A stretch of DNA of 58,452 nt from Bacteroidetes bacterium UBA6221 (GCA_002421685.1 DISB01000014.1:47679-106130); one strand, 5' to 3'; shown: positions 8,387 through 17,793, counted from the stretch's first letter. Notes: generated by a model from the sequence alone, not told the origin. Numbers and translations: made by a program.

Positions 8387-9985
8387 CTAGTGTACCACGG
8401 CAAAGGTTTTAACAGTTTGCACCTTGCTGCCGTTTATTTTGATATAGTAATTTCCCGCAGGGAAATTGGACACATTCAGGGTATTGTGATAGTTATCTGA
8501 TGCGGCAACGTTCCACTGGTTCCAGAGCCTGCCAGTTACATCATAAATACTAATGAATGCCGGTTGCGGCTCGCTCCATTTCAGGTCAATATTGATCTGG
8601 CTGGTTGCGGGCGAAGGGTAAACGGTCACATTGTCTGTTTTGCTCAGCGCTGCTATAGCTGTTGTACCATATTCTTCATAATAGTAACGGTTCTGGTAGT
8701 CGTCTGTAGTGGGCTGCCAAAAACCACCGGCATTCCATGTATTGGATGTTTCGGTGAGAAGTTGGTTATAATTATTATAGCTTTTTTCAAGGAACGTTGA
8801 ATTGACAAATAACGTGTCGGCATTGCTCCATGCCTGTTCCAGGTGGGTCAATTGGTTATGACTGTTATCGTAAGTAGAGGTATGTAAATAACTATTCCTC
8901 CAGCTACCGGGAAATCCTGCCCATGTCTGGCGCAGTTCTGTCAGGCGGTCATTGGTAGCGTTATAAGAATATTCATACCTTGTACTGTTCCTCCACGATG
9001 AAAAAATCCAAAGCTGGTAAATAGTGGTTATCAGATTTTTTGGACCTACGCCAGAATTGACATCATAGCTGTACAAGCGGCGGTTCTCATTTTCCCAACT
9101 GCTACTGCCCACCCTCCAGGATTGTTCCAGGCTTTCAATCTCATCACCATTTTCGTATGTGTGTGAATATTTTGTATCATTTATCCATGCAGACGATAAG
9201 TTGCTCCAATACTGCTGAATATTGCTGGTAAGCAGGCCGTTGAAATATGTATAAATGTACATTTCTTCGTTATCCCATGTATTGGTAACAGCATCCCATG
9301 TCTGGTATAAATAGGTGAGCATATTGTTGTTGGCGTCATACGTGTGCGTGTACTTTTCGTCATTTTTCCAGCTGTTGCTGGCCGGTACCCAGTCCTGAGA
9401 AATTTCTGTCAGTTGCATATTGTTGCCGTTATATGTGTATATATATTGGCTTTCGTTACTCCAATTATTGTTGCTTGTGTTCCATTCCTGCGCTGTTTGT
9501 GTCAATAGGTTATTTCTTACGTCGTAGGTATTCAGGTGCCGTATGTAGTTCACAAATGAACTGGATGGCGCATCCCATCTTACCATCGTTTGCGATAAAA
9601 TATTATTGCTGATGTCAAAGGTCTGTGTTACAATACCGGCTTTTATATAACTATCTGTGCCCGGTTGATATTCCCATATTTCTGCCCTGTCAAACTTGGC
9701 ATTGGGCGAATCAAGCTGGCCCCCTCTGTCATTCGAGTAGAAGAGTGCAATGGAATCTTGCGGTTCATAATAGGCCCCGTTGTGTTCTGTATATGCCAAT
9801 CCCGTGAGCCTTGAAGACAAAGCTGCTTTTTTCGCTTCAACCCTGGTTTCAGGGTCCAAATGGATCGCCGTCCTTACTTTCGGTGTGTACATCAATGACA
9901 TACCCCGTTCTGTTTGGCCTGATACATCTGATGTACCTATAGCTGCAACTGCAACGAATGCTGCGAGTAAATGTCTCTTTTTCAT
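8387..9985 (-). CDS. Repeat-containing secreted protein with T9SS type A sorting domain
   Basis: The 532-residue protein starts with a signal peptide (MKKRHLLAAFVAVAAIGTSDVSGQ) and ends in a type A T9SS sorting domain (VTVYPSPATSQINIDLKW to the final FAVVH). Between about residues 130 and 450 are roughly eight imperfect repeats of about 38 residues with the pattern Q-x-W, then x-W-x-N, then Y-x-Y-x-N (for example EISQDWVPASNSWKN, YLYQTWDAVTNTWDN). They resemble a degenerate YD/beta-sheet repeat. It is likely a surface or secreted structural or adhesive protein; substrate unknown. Confidence 0.85.
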   Translation of the reverse strand: MKKRHLLAAFVAVAAIGTSDVSGQTERGMSLMYTPKVRTAIHLDPETRVEAKKAALSSRLTGLAYTEHNGAYYEPQDSIALFYSNDRGGQLDSPNAKFDRAEIWEYQPGTDSYIKAGIVTQTFDISNNILSQTMVRWDAPSSSFVNYIRHLNTYDVRNNLLTQTAQEWNTSNNNWSNESQYIYTYNGNNMQLTEISQDWVPASNSWKNDEKYTHTYDANNNMLTYLYQTWDAVTNTWDNEEMYIYTYFNGLLTSNIQQYWSNLSSAWINDTKYSHTYENGDEIESLEQSWRVGSSSWENENRRLYSYDVNSGVGPKNLITTIYQLWIFSSWRNSTRYEYSYNATNDRLTELRQTWAGFPGSWRNSYLHTSTYDNSHNQLTHLEQAWSNADTLFVNSTFLEKSYNNYNQLLTETSNTWNAGGFWQPTTDDYQNRYYYEEYGTTAIAALSKTDNVTVYPSPATSQINIDLKWSEPQPAFISIYDVTGRLWNQWNVAASDNYHNTLNVSNFPAGNYYIKINGSKVQTVKTFAVVH

Positions 9986-10215
9986 AAACGTTGTTTTAAA
10001 CTGCTTTTATTTAAATGAAATCCTGGTGTAAAAGTATTTTGCAGTAATCCCCCTGGCTATGACTGCGGTCAAGAGACATCCTGATATTCATCAGGATGCA
10101 GGCTGCGGGGCGAACTTTATAAAGCCTGGCCTTAAAAAGGTCCGGCTTAGCTACATGACTGCAGCGATAATGCACAACCTCTATTTTGCGGGTTGTGACC
10201 TTATGTTTTTATTTG
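9986..10215. other. Intergenic region with weak promoter candidate
   Basis: These 230 bases hold no supported gene. A minus-strand TACTTTTA lies near 10030 and differs by one base from the TAnnTTTG consensus; it may serve the T9SS gene starting at 9985. Confidence 0.4.
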
Positions 10216-10749
10216 TCAGAAACGCTTTTCTCCTATATTGAGAATGCCCTTACCGTCAAATACGGCTGAAGGATTAACACTTTCCCTGGCAATATGCGAC
10301 AGGTGATTATCCATTTCTTTCTCATCCTCCAACGCCTCACGCAATATCTTTGATATGTCGCTCCTGTTGAGCGCATCAGCGTAAGATGCTGTTGTGCCAT
10401 AATTTACGATGTTGAAATGGCTGATCTGTTGCATTGCTGCTATCAGCGCAGCATCGGCAACGTGTTTTTCATGGGTGATTTTGTTTACAGATGCACAGTT
10501 GTCAATTAATTTGCGGGTTATCCCACATTTGTTTTCTCTTTTATTGATGCCGAACTTGTCAAGACTTTTATTCAGCCGGTCAATATTTCTTTTTTTTATT
10601 TCCCTATAGCTGCTGATGCTGCTCTTTAAAAAGGAAAAGCTTGCAATTCCCGTTAGGATGGGTAACCGTACCAGTTGCTCCTCTTCCGAGGCTAAAGTCT
10701 TTTGCAACTGGTCGACCAACAAATGCGGAAGGTTCCTGATGTTTTTCAT
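10216..10749 (-). CDS. DUF892 (YciE/YciF-like) ferritin-fold protein
   Basis: The 177-residue protein matches DUF892/YciF, a ferritin-like helical bundle linked to stress responses. The best match is the C-terminal half: HVADAALIAAMQQISHFNIVNYGTTASYADAL followed by ILREALEDEKEMDNHLSHIA, with acidic and His residues placed for a di-iron site. The frame is open to 10782, but the ATG at 10749 has a strong AGGAGG site eight bases upstream, which is rare in this genome and decides the start. It is divergent from the two-component pair at 11159, suggesting shared stress control (inference). Confidence 0.82.
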   Translation of the reverse strand: MKNIRNLPHLLVDQLQKTLASEEEQLVRLPILTGIASFSFLKSSISSYREIKKRNIDRLNKSLDKFGINKRENKCGITRKLIDNCASVNKITHEKHVADAALIAAMQQISHFNIVNYGTTASYADALNRSDISKILREALEDEKEMDNHLSHIARESVNPSAVFDGKGILNIGEKRF

Positions 10750-11158
10750 AATTATTTCCTCCTGGCAGCAAAATACCGGCATTAAAGGAAGCAGTTACAT
10801 GACCGTGGTAAACTGTTTTAATGACATAAATATGCTGCAAAAATAGACTGGCGGCCCGGTGCCTGATGAGTATCAGTATAACCGCTGCCGGTAGTCATTA
10901 TATTTTACCGGGTGTTTTTATTTAGGTTCTTACTGCCCAAAGCAGCTGTTGGTAAATAGCATTGGGTATATCGTATTGATAAACAGCATTTTATTGTGTT
11001 GCTATTGATAATCTTTTTTTAGTAAAAAGGAGAAAAAGACCTTCCTGTCTTTTTGTAGATGATAAATGTCACCCTGTCTCAAAGCAAAGGTTATTATTTT
11101 GCATGACCTCCTGGAAATACATTTATTGTCTCGATTGTTATCCGGAATCAAAATTGTC
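10750..11158. other. Divergent regulatory region
   Basis: These 409 bases separate the DUF892 gene and the response regulator. No gene is visible. TATTGATAA occurs twice in the same orientation (10974-10982 and 11003-11011, 29 bases apart). It could be an operator, but it is AT-rich and may be chance. Confidence 0.4.
10755..10763 (-). promoter_or_regulatory. Strong Shine-Dalgarno site
   Basis: On the minus strand CCAGGAGGAAATAATT precedes the ATG at 10749. A canonical AGGAGG is unusual beside the other genes here, most of which lack one. Confidence 0.7.
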
Positions 11159-12205
11159 ATGACAAAGATCTTATTAATAGAAGATGACGAAGATATCAGA
11201 CTGAATATAGCTGAAGTGCTTCAGCTTGCCCGCTACGACGTTGTTTCAGCCTGCAATGGAAAAGAAGGTGTAGAAATGGTGCGAACAGAACATCCCGACC
11301 TAATAGTCTGTGACGTTATGATGCCGGTAATGGATGGCTTTGGCGTGCTTCATGTACTGCAGATGGACGAGAAAACGCAAAATATCCCATTCATTTTCCT
11401 TACGTCAAAAAACTCGATAAGCGATTTGCGCCATGCTATGAATCTTGGCGCCGATGATTATATCATAAAGCCATTTGAGGGTAGCGACCTGCTTGATGCA
11501 ATCGGGAACAGGCTGAAAAAAGCAGAACAGGCAATGAAAGCCATAGCACAGGAAACTTCGCCTGAAACTACGTTTTCTTCCGGGGATCCCCTGGCATCCC
11601 TTATAGATTCCTGCGAAGTGGCGGCTTACAAAAAGAAACAGGTGATATTTAAAGAAGGAAGCACACCGCGGTTCCTTTATTATATTAAGAAAGGAAAAGT
11701 ACGCACATACAAAAGCCATGAATATGGGAAAGACCTCGTAGTCGGACTTTTTGGTGAAAATGATTTTGTAGGGTATACACCGGTATTTGAAAATAGCTTC
11801 CATATAGAAACGGCGGAGGTGATAGAAGATGCGGAACTGGTGCTGATACCCCGGAAGAGCTTTGAAGATATTGTAAATACATATCCGCAGGTGCAAAAGA
11901 AGTTTGTGGGGTTATTGGCCAAAAACCTTGCGGAGATAGAAGAACAGGTACTGGGTTTTGCATACAACACACTACGGAAGAAGGTAGCAAAAGCCCTTGT
12001 TACTCTCGGAACCAAGTATCGTGCTTCCGAAGAAAAGCAATACACTGTTAACATGAGTCGCGAAGACCTGGCCAGTTTGGCAGGGACAGCCACTGAATCG
12101 CTAATAAGAACACTTTCGGAATTCAAACAGGAAAAACTTATTGATATACAAAATGGCACTATTACGATTGTTGATACCGAGAGGTTGCAGCACTTGGTTG
12201 CATGA
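11159..12205 (+). CDS. Response regulator: receiver fused to Crp/Fnr-type cNMP-binding and HTH domains
   Basis: The 348-residue protein has a receiver domain (1-120) with acidic pocket Glu8/Asp9/Asp10, phospho-acceptor Asp52 in VCDVMMPVMDG, Thr82 and Lys104. A cyclic-nucleotide-binding-like barrel follows (about 155-270, FKEGSTPRFLYYIKKGKVRTY), then a Crp-type winged helix (about 290-348, MSREDLASLAGTATESLIRTL). It is probably a DNA-binding regulator controlled by the kinase encoded next. The ATG at 11159 starts the receiver directly; the longer frame from 11066 adds an unlikely extension. Fnr-type cysteines are absent. Confidence 0.92.
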   Translation: MTKILLIEDDEDIRLNIAEVLQLARYDVVSACNGKEGVEMVRTEHPDLIVCDVMMPVMDGFGVLHVLQMDEKTQNIPFIFLTSKNSISDLRHAMNLGADDYIIKPFEGSDLLDAIGNRLKKAEQAMKAIAQETSPETTFSSGDPLASLIDSCEVAAYKKKQVIFKEGSTPRFLYYIKKGKVRTYKSHEYGKDLVVGLFGENDFVGYTPVFENSFHIETAEVIEDAELVLIPRKSFEDIVNTYPQVQKKFVGLLAKNLAEIEEQVLGFAYNTLRKKVAKALVTLGTKYRASEEKQYTVNMSREDLASLAGTATESLIRTLSEFKQEKLIDIQNGTITIVDTERLQHLVA

Positions 12206-12258
12206 TAAAGATATAGGGCACATTATTTTTTTGATAACCGCATTTGCGTCGGTATACT

Positions 12259-13752
12259 ATGAGAGGACAAGAAACCAAACAATTTATTTATCCACAGGCG
12301 GAACAACTGTTGGAAGGTATGAACGATGCTTTCGTCAGCATCGGCTACGATTGGCATTGCAATTATGCTAATGATATAGCCCTGGGGCTGATAAGAAAAA
12401 TAAAAGACGAAATAACAGCTGGACCTGTATGGGATATCTTCCCCGATTTTATGGGTGTCAACCTGAAGAAACAATATAGCAGGACGATGAAGCAAAGAGT
12501 TGTCTCCTGTTTTGAGAGTCATTGTGCGCAGAGAGATATATGGTTATCCGTACGTGCCTACCCGGCGGAAAACGGAATTTCTGTATTTTTTACGGATATT
12601 ACTGAAAAGAAAAAAGCAAGCGATATAATCGCAGATAGCGAAAAATGGTTTCGAAATATAGCCGATAATGCCCCTGTAATGATATGGGGGGCCGGTACCA
12701 ACAGGCTTCGCAATTATTTCAACTATATGTGGCTTGAATTTACGGGCTGCACCTTCGCACAGGAAGAAGGGAACGGCTGGATTAAAAACGTGCACAAAGA
12801 CGATGTTCAACGGGTACTTAAAACATATAATGAAGCCTTCGATAAACAAGACGGTTTTTGTCAGCACTGGCGTTTAAAGCGTAATGACGGGGATTACAGG
12901 TGGGTTTCCGTCAGCGGGAAACCAATGTATGGGCCAGAAAGTTCGTTTCTTGGCTATATCGGCTTTTGCGTGGATATTCATGAACAAGTGACGGTTTATC
13001 AGAAACTCGAAAATCATGTAAAGGAAAGGACTATTGAATTAGCTTTTTCCCTGGAACAGGAGAGAAAACTAAATACAATGAAATCTTATTTCGTATCAAT
13101 GGCTTCTCACGAATTTCGCACACCACTAAGCACCGTACTTTCATCTGTGAACCTCATAGAACAATATGTGGACCGTGGGCAACCGGAACAGACAAAGAGG
13201 CACACCGATAGGGTCAAATTATCTGTAAAACATCTTATTCAACTCCTTGATGATTTTCTTTCCGTAGATAAACTGGAACACAGTGACCTGAAATCGGTAA
13301 CCGAATTATTCGACCTGGATGATTTTGCCAAAGAGGTAGCAGGCACTTTAGACGGCTCGTTAAAAAATGGGCAACGGATCAGGCAAACCTATATTGGTAG
13401 TAAGAAAGTTTATTCAGACAGAAATATCATCAGCCATATTCTATTGAATCTTTTGAGCAACGCAGTTAAATATTCGGATAAAGACGTGTCTCTCGAGTTG
13501 CAGGTAGGCGACGAATATATAAACATAGTGGTTGCGGACAAAGGCATTGGTATTCCTGAAGAAGAGCAGGAACGACTGTTCGGTAAATATTTCAGGGCCA
13601 GCAATACGGGTAACGTAAAAGGTACGGGTCTTGGGTTGAATATTGTGCAGCGTTACGTGGAATTGCTGAAAGGCAACATAACCTTTTCCAGCAAAAAGAA
13701 CATAGGTACAAAATTCATCGTGCAGATACCTAATGGCCAACCAGTTGAATAG
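12259..13752 (+). CDS. PAS-domain sensor histidine kinase
   Basis: The 497-residue protein lacks membrane segments and should be cytoplasmic. It has two PAS-like sensor regions (about 10-120 and 125-255; the second ends in a PAC motif around YRWVSVSGKPMYG), a HisKA domain with phosphorylated His284 in ASHEFRTPLS, and an HATPase_c domain with N-box LLNLLSNAVKYS, G1 VADKGIGIPEE and G2 GTGLGLNIV. It lies 53 bases after the receiver-Crp regulator, its likely partner. ATG 12259 was preferred over the TTG at 12244. Confidence 0.93.
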   Translation: MRGQETKQFIYPQAEQLLEGMNDAFVSIGYDWHCNYANDIALGLIRKIKDEITAGPVWDIFPDFMGVNLKKQYSRTMKQRVVSCFESHCAQRDIWLSVRAYPAENGISVFFTDITEKKKASDIIADSEKWFRNIADNAPVMIWGAGTNRLRNYFNYMWLEFTGCTFAQEEGNGWIKNVHKDDVQRVLKTYNEAFDKQDGFCQHWRLKRNDGDYRWVSVSGKPMYGPESSFLGYIGFCVDIHEQVTVYQKLENHVKERTIELAFSLEQERKLNTMKSYFVSMASHEFRTPLSTVLSSVNLIEQYVDRGQPEQTKRHTDRVKLSVKHLIQLLDDFLSVDKLEHSDLKSVTELFDLDDFAKEVAGTLDGSLKNGQRIRQTYIGSKKVYSDRNIISHILLNLLSNAVKYSDKDVSLELQVGDEYINIVVADKGIGIPEEEQERLFGKYFRASNTGNVKGTGLGLNIVQRYVELLKGNITFSSKKNIGTKFIVQIPNGQPVE

Positions 13753-13839
13753 CTTATAATAGGGTTTTCATCAGCCCTTACATCAATCCGGGGCGGTTTT
13801 TAGAGAAAAACGAGGAATGCTCGTGTTATAGAGATTACC

Positions 13840-14025
13840 TTACAATCTACAAGCGCTATACCCCCAACCCATATACATCTTATTGCGGTGCCGGAACTGG
13901 TCTTTTGCTATTTCCGTTTCTACAGGCTTTATATAAAACTTAGCCCTGGCTGCATTTATCTTTTCTATTTGCTTTGGGTCAACAAAATGAACAAAAAAAA
14001 TGAAGACACCCACAAACCCGAGCAA
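13840..14025 (-). CDS. Possible small membrane protein (uncertain)
   Basis: The 61-codon frame from a TTG encodes a hydrophobic segment (LGFVGVFIFFVHFV) followed by a basic, amphipathic tail (KQIEKINAARAKFYIKPVETE, then QFRHRNKMYMGWGY). The tail composition looks protein-like, but I recognise no family and see no promoter or ribosome site. A 95-codon plus-strand frame overlaps it and looks less convincing. Treat it as a candidate only. Confidence 0.3.
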   Translation of the reverse strand: MLGFVGVFIFFVHFVDPKQIEKINAARAKFYIKPVETEIAKDQFRHRNKMYMGWGYSACRL

Positions 14026-14071
14026 ATGAGAACTAAACAGAACCCAAACGGCATAACTTGTCCCGCTGTGG

Positions 14072-14103
14072 CCGAATTGTCAAATTACCGAATTGCCAAA
14101 TTG
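14072..14103. repeat. 16-base imperfect tandem repeat
   Basis: CCGAATTGTCAAATTA (14072-14087) is followed at once by CCGAATTGCCAAATTG (14088-14103), with two mismatches. Possibly a remnant of a longer intergenic array. Confidence 0.6.
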
Positions 14104-14181
14104 AACAACCTGTGGAAAACTACCCGCCATCCACCCCTCCTTTTTTTGTTATTTTGTAAGACGCTGTTTGGATAGTGCCAT

Positions 14182-17100
14182 ATGAAATTTTCTCATCTAC
14201 ATAATCATACCCAATTCTCCCTGCTCGATGGGGCTTCTTCTATTCCCTGCCTGTTTGACAAGGCTGCCAAAGACAATATGCCCGCTATGGCCATTACCGA
14301 CCATGGTAATATGTTTGGCGTATTCGACTTTGTGGCCAGCGCCTGGAAGAACACCAAAGTGGTAGGTACCGACGAGAACGGCAAGGAGATAAAAGAGCCG
14401 GTGGTGAAACCGGTGGTGGGTTGCGAATTTTACCTGGTAGAAGACAGGCACAAACGCCAGTTCAGCCGCGACGAGCGGGATGTACGTTACCACCAGCTAT
14501 TGCTGGCTAAGGATGAGATAGGCTACCGCAACCTGGTGAAGCTGTGCAGCCTGGGCTATATGGAGGGCCTCTATGGCAAATACCCCCGTATAGATAAGGA
14601 ACTGGTACTGAAATACCATGAGGGGCTGATAGCCACCACCTGCTGCCTGGCTGCGGAGGTGCCGCGTACGATACTACGCAAGGGTGAGGAAGAAGCGGAA
14701 AAAGTATTCAAATGGTGGCTGGAACTGTTTGGCGAAGACTACTATGTAGAATTGCAGCGCCACGATATACCCGACCAGGTAAAGGCAAACGAAGTGTTGC
14801 TGAAGTTTGCCGCCAAATACAATGTACCCGTCATAGCGTCAAACGACAGCCACTATGTAGAGCAGACAGATGCCAATGCGCACGATATCCTGCTCTGCAT
14901 CAATACCGGCGAAAAACAGGCAACGCCCAAGGCCAAAGATTTTGACGATGAGGGCGGAAAGTCGAAAGACACCCGCTTCGCTTTTTACAACGACCAGTTC
15001 TACTTCAAGAATACGGAGGAGATGTCTAAGCTCTTCAGCGATGTGCCGCAGGCTATAGACAATACCCAGATGATAGTGGACAAGATAAAGCCCCTCAAGC
15101 TGGAGCGGGATATCTTGCTGCCGCACTTTAAAGTACCTGCCGAGTTTCACGACGACCAGGATGCATACCTGGCACATATAACATGGGAAGGCGCACGCGA
15201 ACGCTACCGCGATATTACTCCCGAGATAGAGGAACGTATCAACTTCGAACTGTTCACTATCAAGACCATGGGTTTTGCGGGTTACTTCCTCATCGTGGGC
15301 GATTTCATCAAGGCAGGCCGCGACCTGGGCGTATTCGTTGGTCCCGGCCGTGGTAGTGCTGCGGGTAGCGTGGTGGCCTACTGCATCGGCATTACCAATA
15401 TCGACCCGATTAAGTATAACCTCCTGTTCGAGCGTTTCCTCAACCCGGAGCGTAAGAGCATGCCCGATATAGATACCGACTTTGACGATGCCGGCCGGCA
15501 GAAGGTGATAGACTATGTAGTGCAGAAGTATGGCAAAAACCAGGTGGCGCACATTATCACCTACGGCACTATGGCTGCCAAGAGCAGTATCAAAGACGTA
15601 GCCCGCGTGCTGGACCTTCCGCTGGACCAGAGCAATATGCTGGCCAAGCTGGTGCCGGAGCGCCCGGGTATATCCCTGAAACGTTTGTTGACCGCCCCGC
15701 TGAAAGGCGACGGCAGCCTGGCGGATAAGGAAGGATTGGGCGCCGATGAAATGGCTAACGTAGAAAAGCTGCGGGAGTTTCACCAGGAGCAAACTATACA
15801 TGGCGATGTGCTGCGCGAGGCGGAAAAGCTGGAAGGCAGCGTGCGCAACACGGGCATACACGCCGCGGGTATCATCATCGCCCCCAGCGACCTGTCCGAC
15901 CTCATACCTGTATGTGCTACCAAAGACGTAGAACTGTTGGTGACACAGTTTGAAGGTAATATTATCGAGAATTCAGGCGTTATCAAGATGGACTTTTTGG
16001 GATTGAAAACCCTCACCATCATCAAAGACGCACTGGACCTCATCAAACGTAATTATAATATTGCTATAGACATCGACGGCATTCCGCTGGACGATGAAAA
16101 GACTTACCAGCTTTATCAGCGTGGTGAAACCAACGGTACATTCCAGTTTGAAAGTCCGGGTATGCAAAAGTACCTGCGCGAGCTGAAGCCCGATAAGTTT
16201 GACGACCTGATAGCCATGAACGCCCTGTACCGCCCGGGCCCGTTGGAATATATCCCCAACTTCATCAAGAGGAAACATGGCGAGGAACAGATAGTATACG
16301 ACTTGCCCGACATGCAGGAGTACCTGGAAGATACTTATGGTATCACAGTGTACCAGGAGCAGGTGATGCTGCTATCGCAAAAGCTGGCGGGTTTCAGCAA
16401 GGGCGATGCCGACGTACTGCGTAAGGCCATGGGTAAAAAACAGAAGGCGGTACTTGATAAAATGAAAAGCCAGTTTGTGGAAGGGGCGAAGGCCAAAGGC
16501 CACCCCGAAGACAAGCTGAACAAGATATGGACCGACTGGGAAGCGTTTGCGCAGTATGCATTCAACAAGTCGCACTCTACCTGTTACGCATTTGTAGCTT
16601 ACCAGACGGCCTACCTCAAGGCGCATTACCCCTCAGAGTTTATGGCTGCCGTGCTTAATAACCAGGGCAATATCGACAAGATAAAGTTCTACATGGAGGA
16701 GTGCCAGCGCATGGGCTTGTCTGTATTAGGGCCTGATGTCAACGAGAGCCTGAAAGGGTTTTCTGTGAGTAAAGAAAGCGTTATCCGTTTCGGGATGAAC
16801 GCCATTAAAGGAGTGGGTGAGGCTGCTGTGGAAGATATCATCCGCGAGCGGGAAGATAACGGGCAATACGCATCGCCCTACGATTTCATAGCAAGGGTAA
16901 ACCAAAGAACTGTAAATAAAAAGTCGTTGGAGAACCTTGTGCTCGCCGGCGCTATGGATAGCTTTAAAGAGCTGCATCGCGCGCAATATTTTTACGCACC
17001 CGCTGTTGACCCTGTTACAGGCCTGGAACGGTTAACCCGCTTTGGCAACCAGGTGCAGTCTGCGTCGTCCATGTCCTCAAATAGCTTGTTTGGTGAAGTG

Positions 17101-17793
17101 GAAATGCCCGATGTCAAGCCGCCCAACATGCCCACCTGCGACCCCTGGCCCTTGCCTGAATTACTGGAAAAAGAGAAAGAGGTTGTGGGCATTTATCTTA
17201 GCGCGCACCCCCTCGACGGTTATAAATTTGAAATGGAGAATTATGGCTTTACCAATATCATCGATGTCGAGAAGATGATTGGCCGTACCATACGCATAGC
17301 CGGCTTTGTTACAGATGCAGAGCACCGTGTTACAAAGAAAGGCGCCAAGTTTGGCAAGCTGACGCTGAACGATTATACCGGCAACCAGGAGATTATGTTC
17401 TGGCAGAATAATTACGTAAAGTATGGCAACTATATAGACAACGGGCAGAAGTTGATGGTGCAGGGTGTGTACAAAGAAAATAATTTCAGGCCGGGGGTGA
17501 TGGAGTTTGAAATACAGAATGTGATATTGCTGGACGAAGTAAAAAAGCAGTTTACCAAACGCCTTAACCTGCTGCTGCCTTTGGAGAAAGTGGACAACGA
17601 CCTGGTAAGCTTCCTGGCTACGAATATAAAGGGCAATCCCGGCAATACGGAGGTTCTTTTCAAGGTGGTGGACAATACCAATGAAATGACGGCGGGCCTG
17701 AAAACAGGCAGCCAGAAAATAACGATAAATGACGAATTAATCAATTATGTAGAGGAGCGGGAATACATCCGTATGCATGTAGAAACGCAGTAG
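14182..17793 (+). CDS. dnaE: DNA polymerase III subunit alpha
   Basis: The 1203-residue protein is the main replicative polymerase. It has an N-terminal PHP domain (FSHLHNHTQFSLLDG, AITDHGNMFG), the palm with catalytic aspartates in PDIDTDFDD (around 428-436), the finger region with EQVMLLSQKLAGFSKGDADVLRKAMGKK, a helix-hairpin-helix region and an OB fold near 1030-1090 (IRIAGFVTDAEHRVTKKG). Length and domain order fit DnaE1, and no intein is present. The ATG at 14182 starts at the PHP motif. It is transcribed alone, with thioredoxin 115 bases downstream under its own promoter. Confidence 0.98.
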   Translation: MKFSHLHNHTQFSLLDGASSIPCLFDKAAKDNMPAMAITDHGNMFGVFDFVASAWKNTKVVGTDENGKEIKEPVVKPVVGCEFYLVEDRHKRQFSRDERDVRYHQLLLAKDEIGYRNLVKLCSLGYMEGLYGKYPRIDKELVLKYHEGLIATTCCLAAEVPRTILRKGEEEAEKVFKWWLELFGEDYYVELQRHDIPDQVKANEVLLKFAAKYNVPVIASNDSHYVEQTDANAHDILLCINTGEKQATPKAKDFDDEGGKSKDTRFAFYNDQFYFKNTEEMSKLFSDVPQAIDNTQMIVDKIKPLKLERDILLPHFKVPAEFHDDQDAYLAHITWEGARERYRDITPEIEERINFELFTIKTMGFAGYFLIVGDFIKAGRDLGVFVGPGRGSAAGSVVAYCIGITNIDPIKYNLLFERFLNPERKSMPDIDTDFDDAGRQKVIDYVVQKYGKNQVAHIITYGTMAAKSSIKDVARVLDLPLDQSNMLAKLVPERPGISLKRLLTAPLKGDGSLADKEGLGADEMANVEKLREFHQEQTIHGDVLREAEKLEGSVRNTGIHAAGIIIAPSDLSDLIPVCATKDVELLVTQFEGNIIENSGVIKMDFLGLKTLTIIKDALDLIKRNYNIAIDIDGIPLDDEKTYQLYQRGETNGTFQFESPGMQKYLRELKPDKFDDLIAMNALYRPGPLEYIPNFIKRKHGEEQIVYDLPDMQEYLEDTYGITVYQEQVMLLSQKLAGFSKGDADVLRKAMGKKQKAVLDKMKSQFVEGAKAKGHPEDKLNKIWTDWEAFAQYAFNKSHSTCYAFVAYQTAYLKAHYPSEFMAAVLNNQGNIDKIKFYMEECQRMGLSVLGPDVNESLKGFSVSKESVIRFGMNAIKGVGEAAVEDIIREREDNGQYASPYDFIARVNQRTVNKKSLENLVLAGAMDSFKELHRAQYFYAPAVDPVTGLERLTRFGNQVQSASSMSSNSLFGEVEMPDVKPPNMPTCDPWPLPELLEKEKEVVGIYLSAHPLDGYKFEMENYGFTNIIDVEKMIGRTIRIAGFVTDAEHRVTKKGAKFGKLTLNDYTGNQEIMFWQNNYVKYGNYIDNGQKLMVQGVYKENNFRPGVMEFEIQNVILLDEVKKQFTKRLNLLLPLEKVDNDLVSFLATNIKGNPGNTEVLFKVVDNTNEMTAGLKTGSQKITINDELINYVEEREYIRMHVETQ

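Larger units (their letters stand above)
13753..14181. other. Intergenic region before dnaE
   Basis: These 429 bases contain a short tandem repeat (14072-14103) and a possible small minus-strand gene (13840-14025). I found no clear terminator for the kinase gene and no full TAnnTTTG box for dnaE; TTATTTTG near 14150 is one base off. Confidence 0.5.

Noticed and set aside
11066..11158. Upstream extension of the response regulator
   Set aside because: It adds 31 residues without homology in front of a receiver domain that normally starts at MTKILLIEDD.
13888..14175. 95-codon plus-strand frame before dnaE
   Set aside because: No domain, runs through the tandem repeat, and overlaps a slightly better minus-strand candidate.
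14839..15861. 340-codon minus-strand frame inside dnaE
   Set aside because: It lies wholly antisense to the conserved polymerase gene and its product has no recognisable domain.
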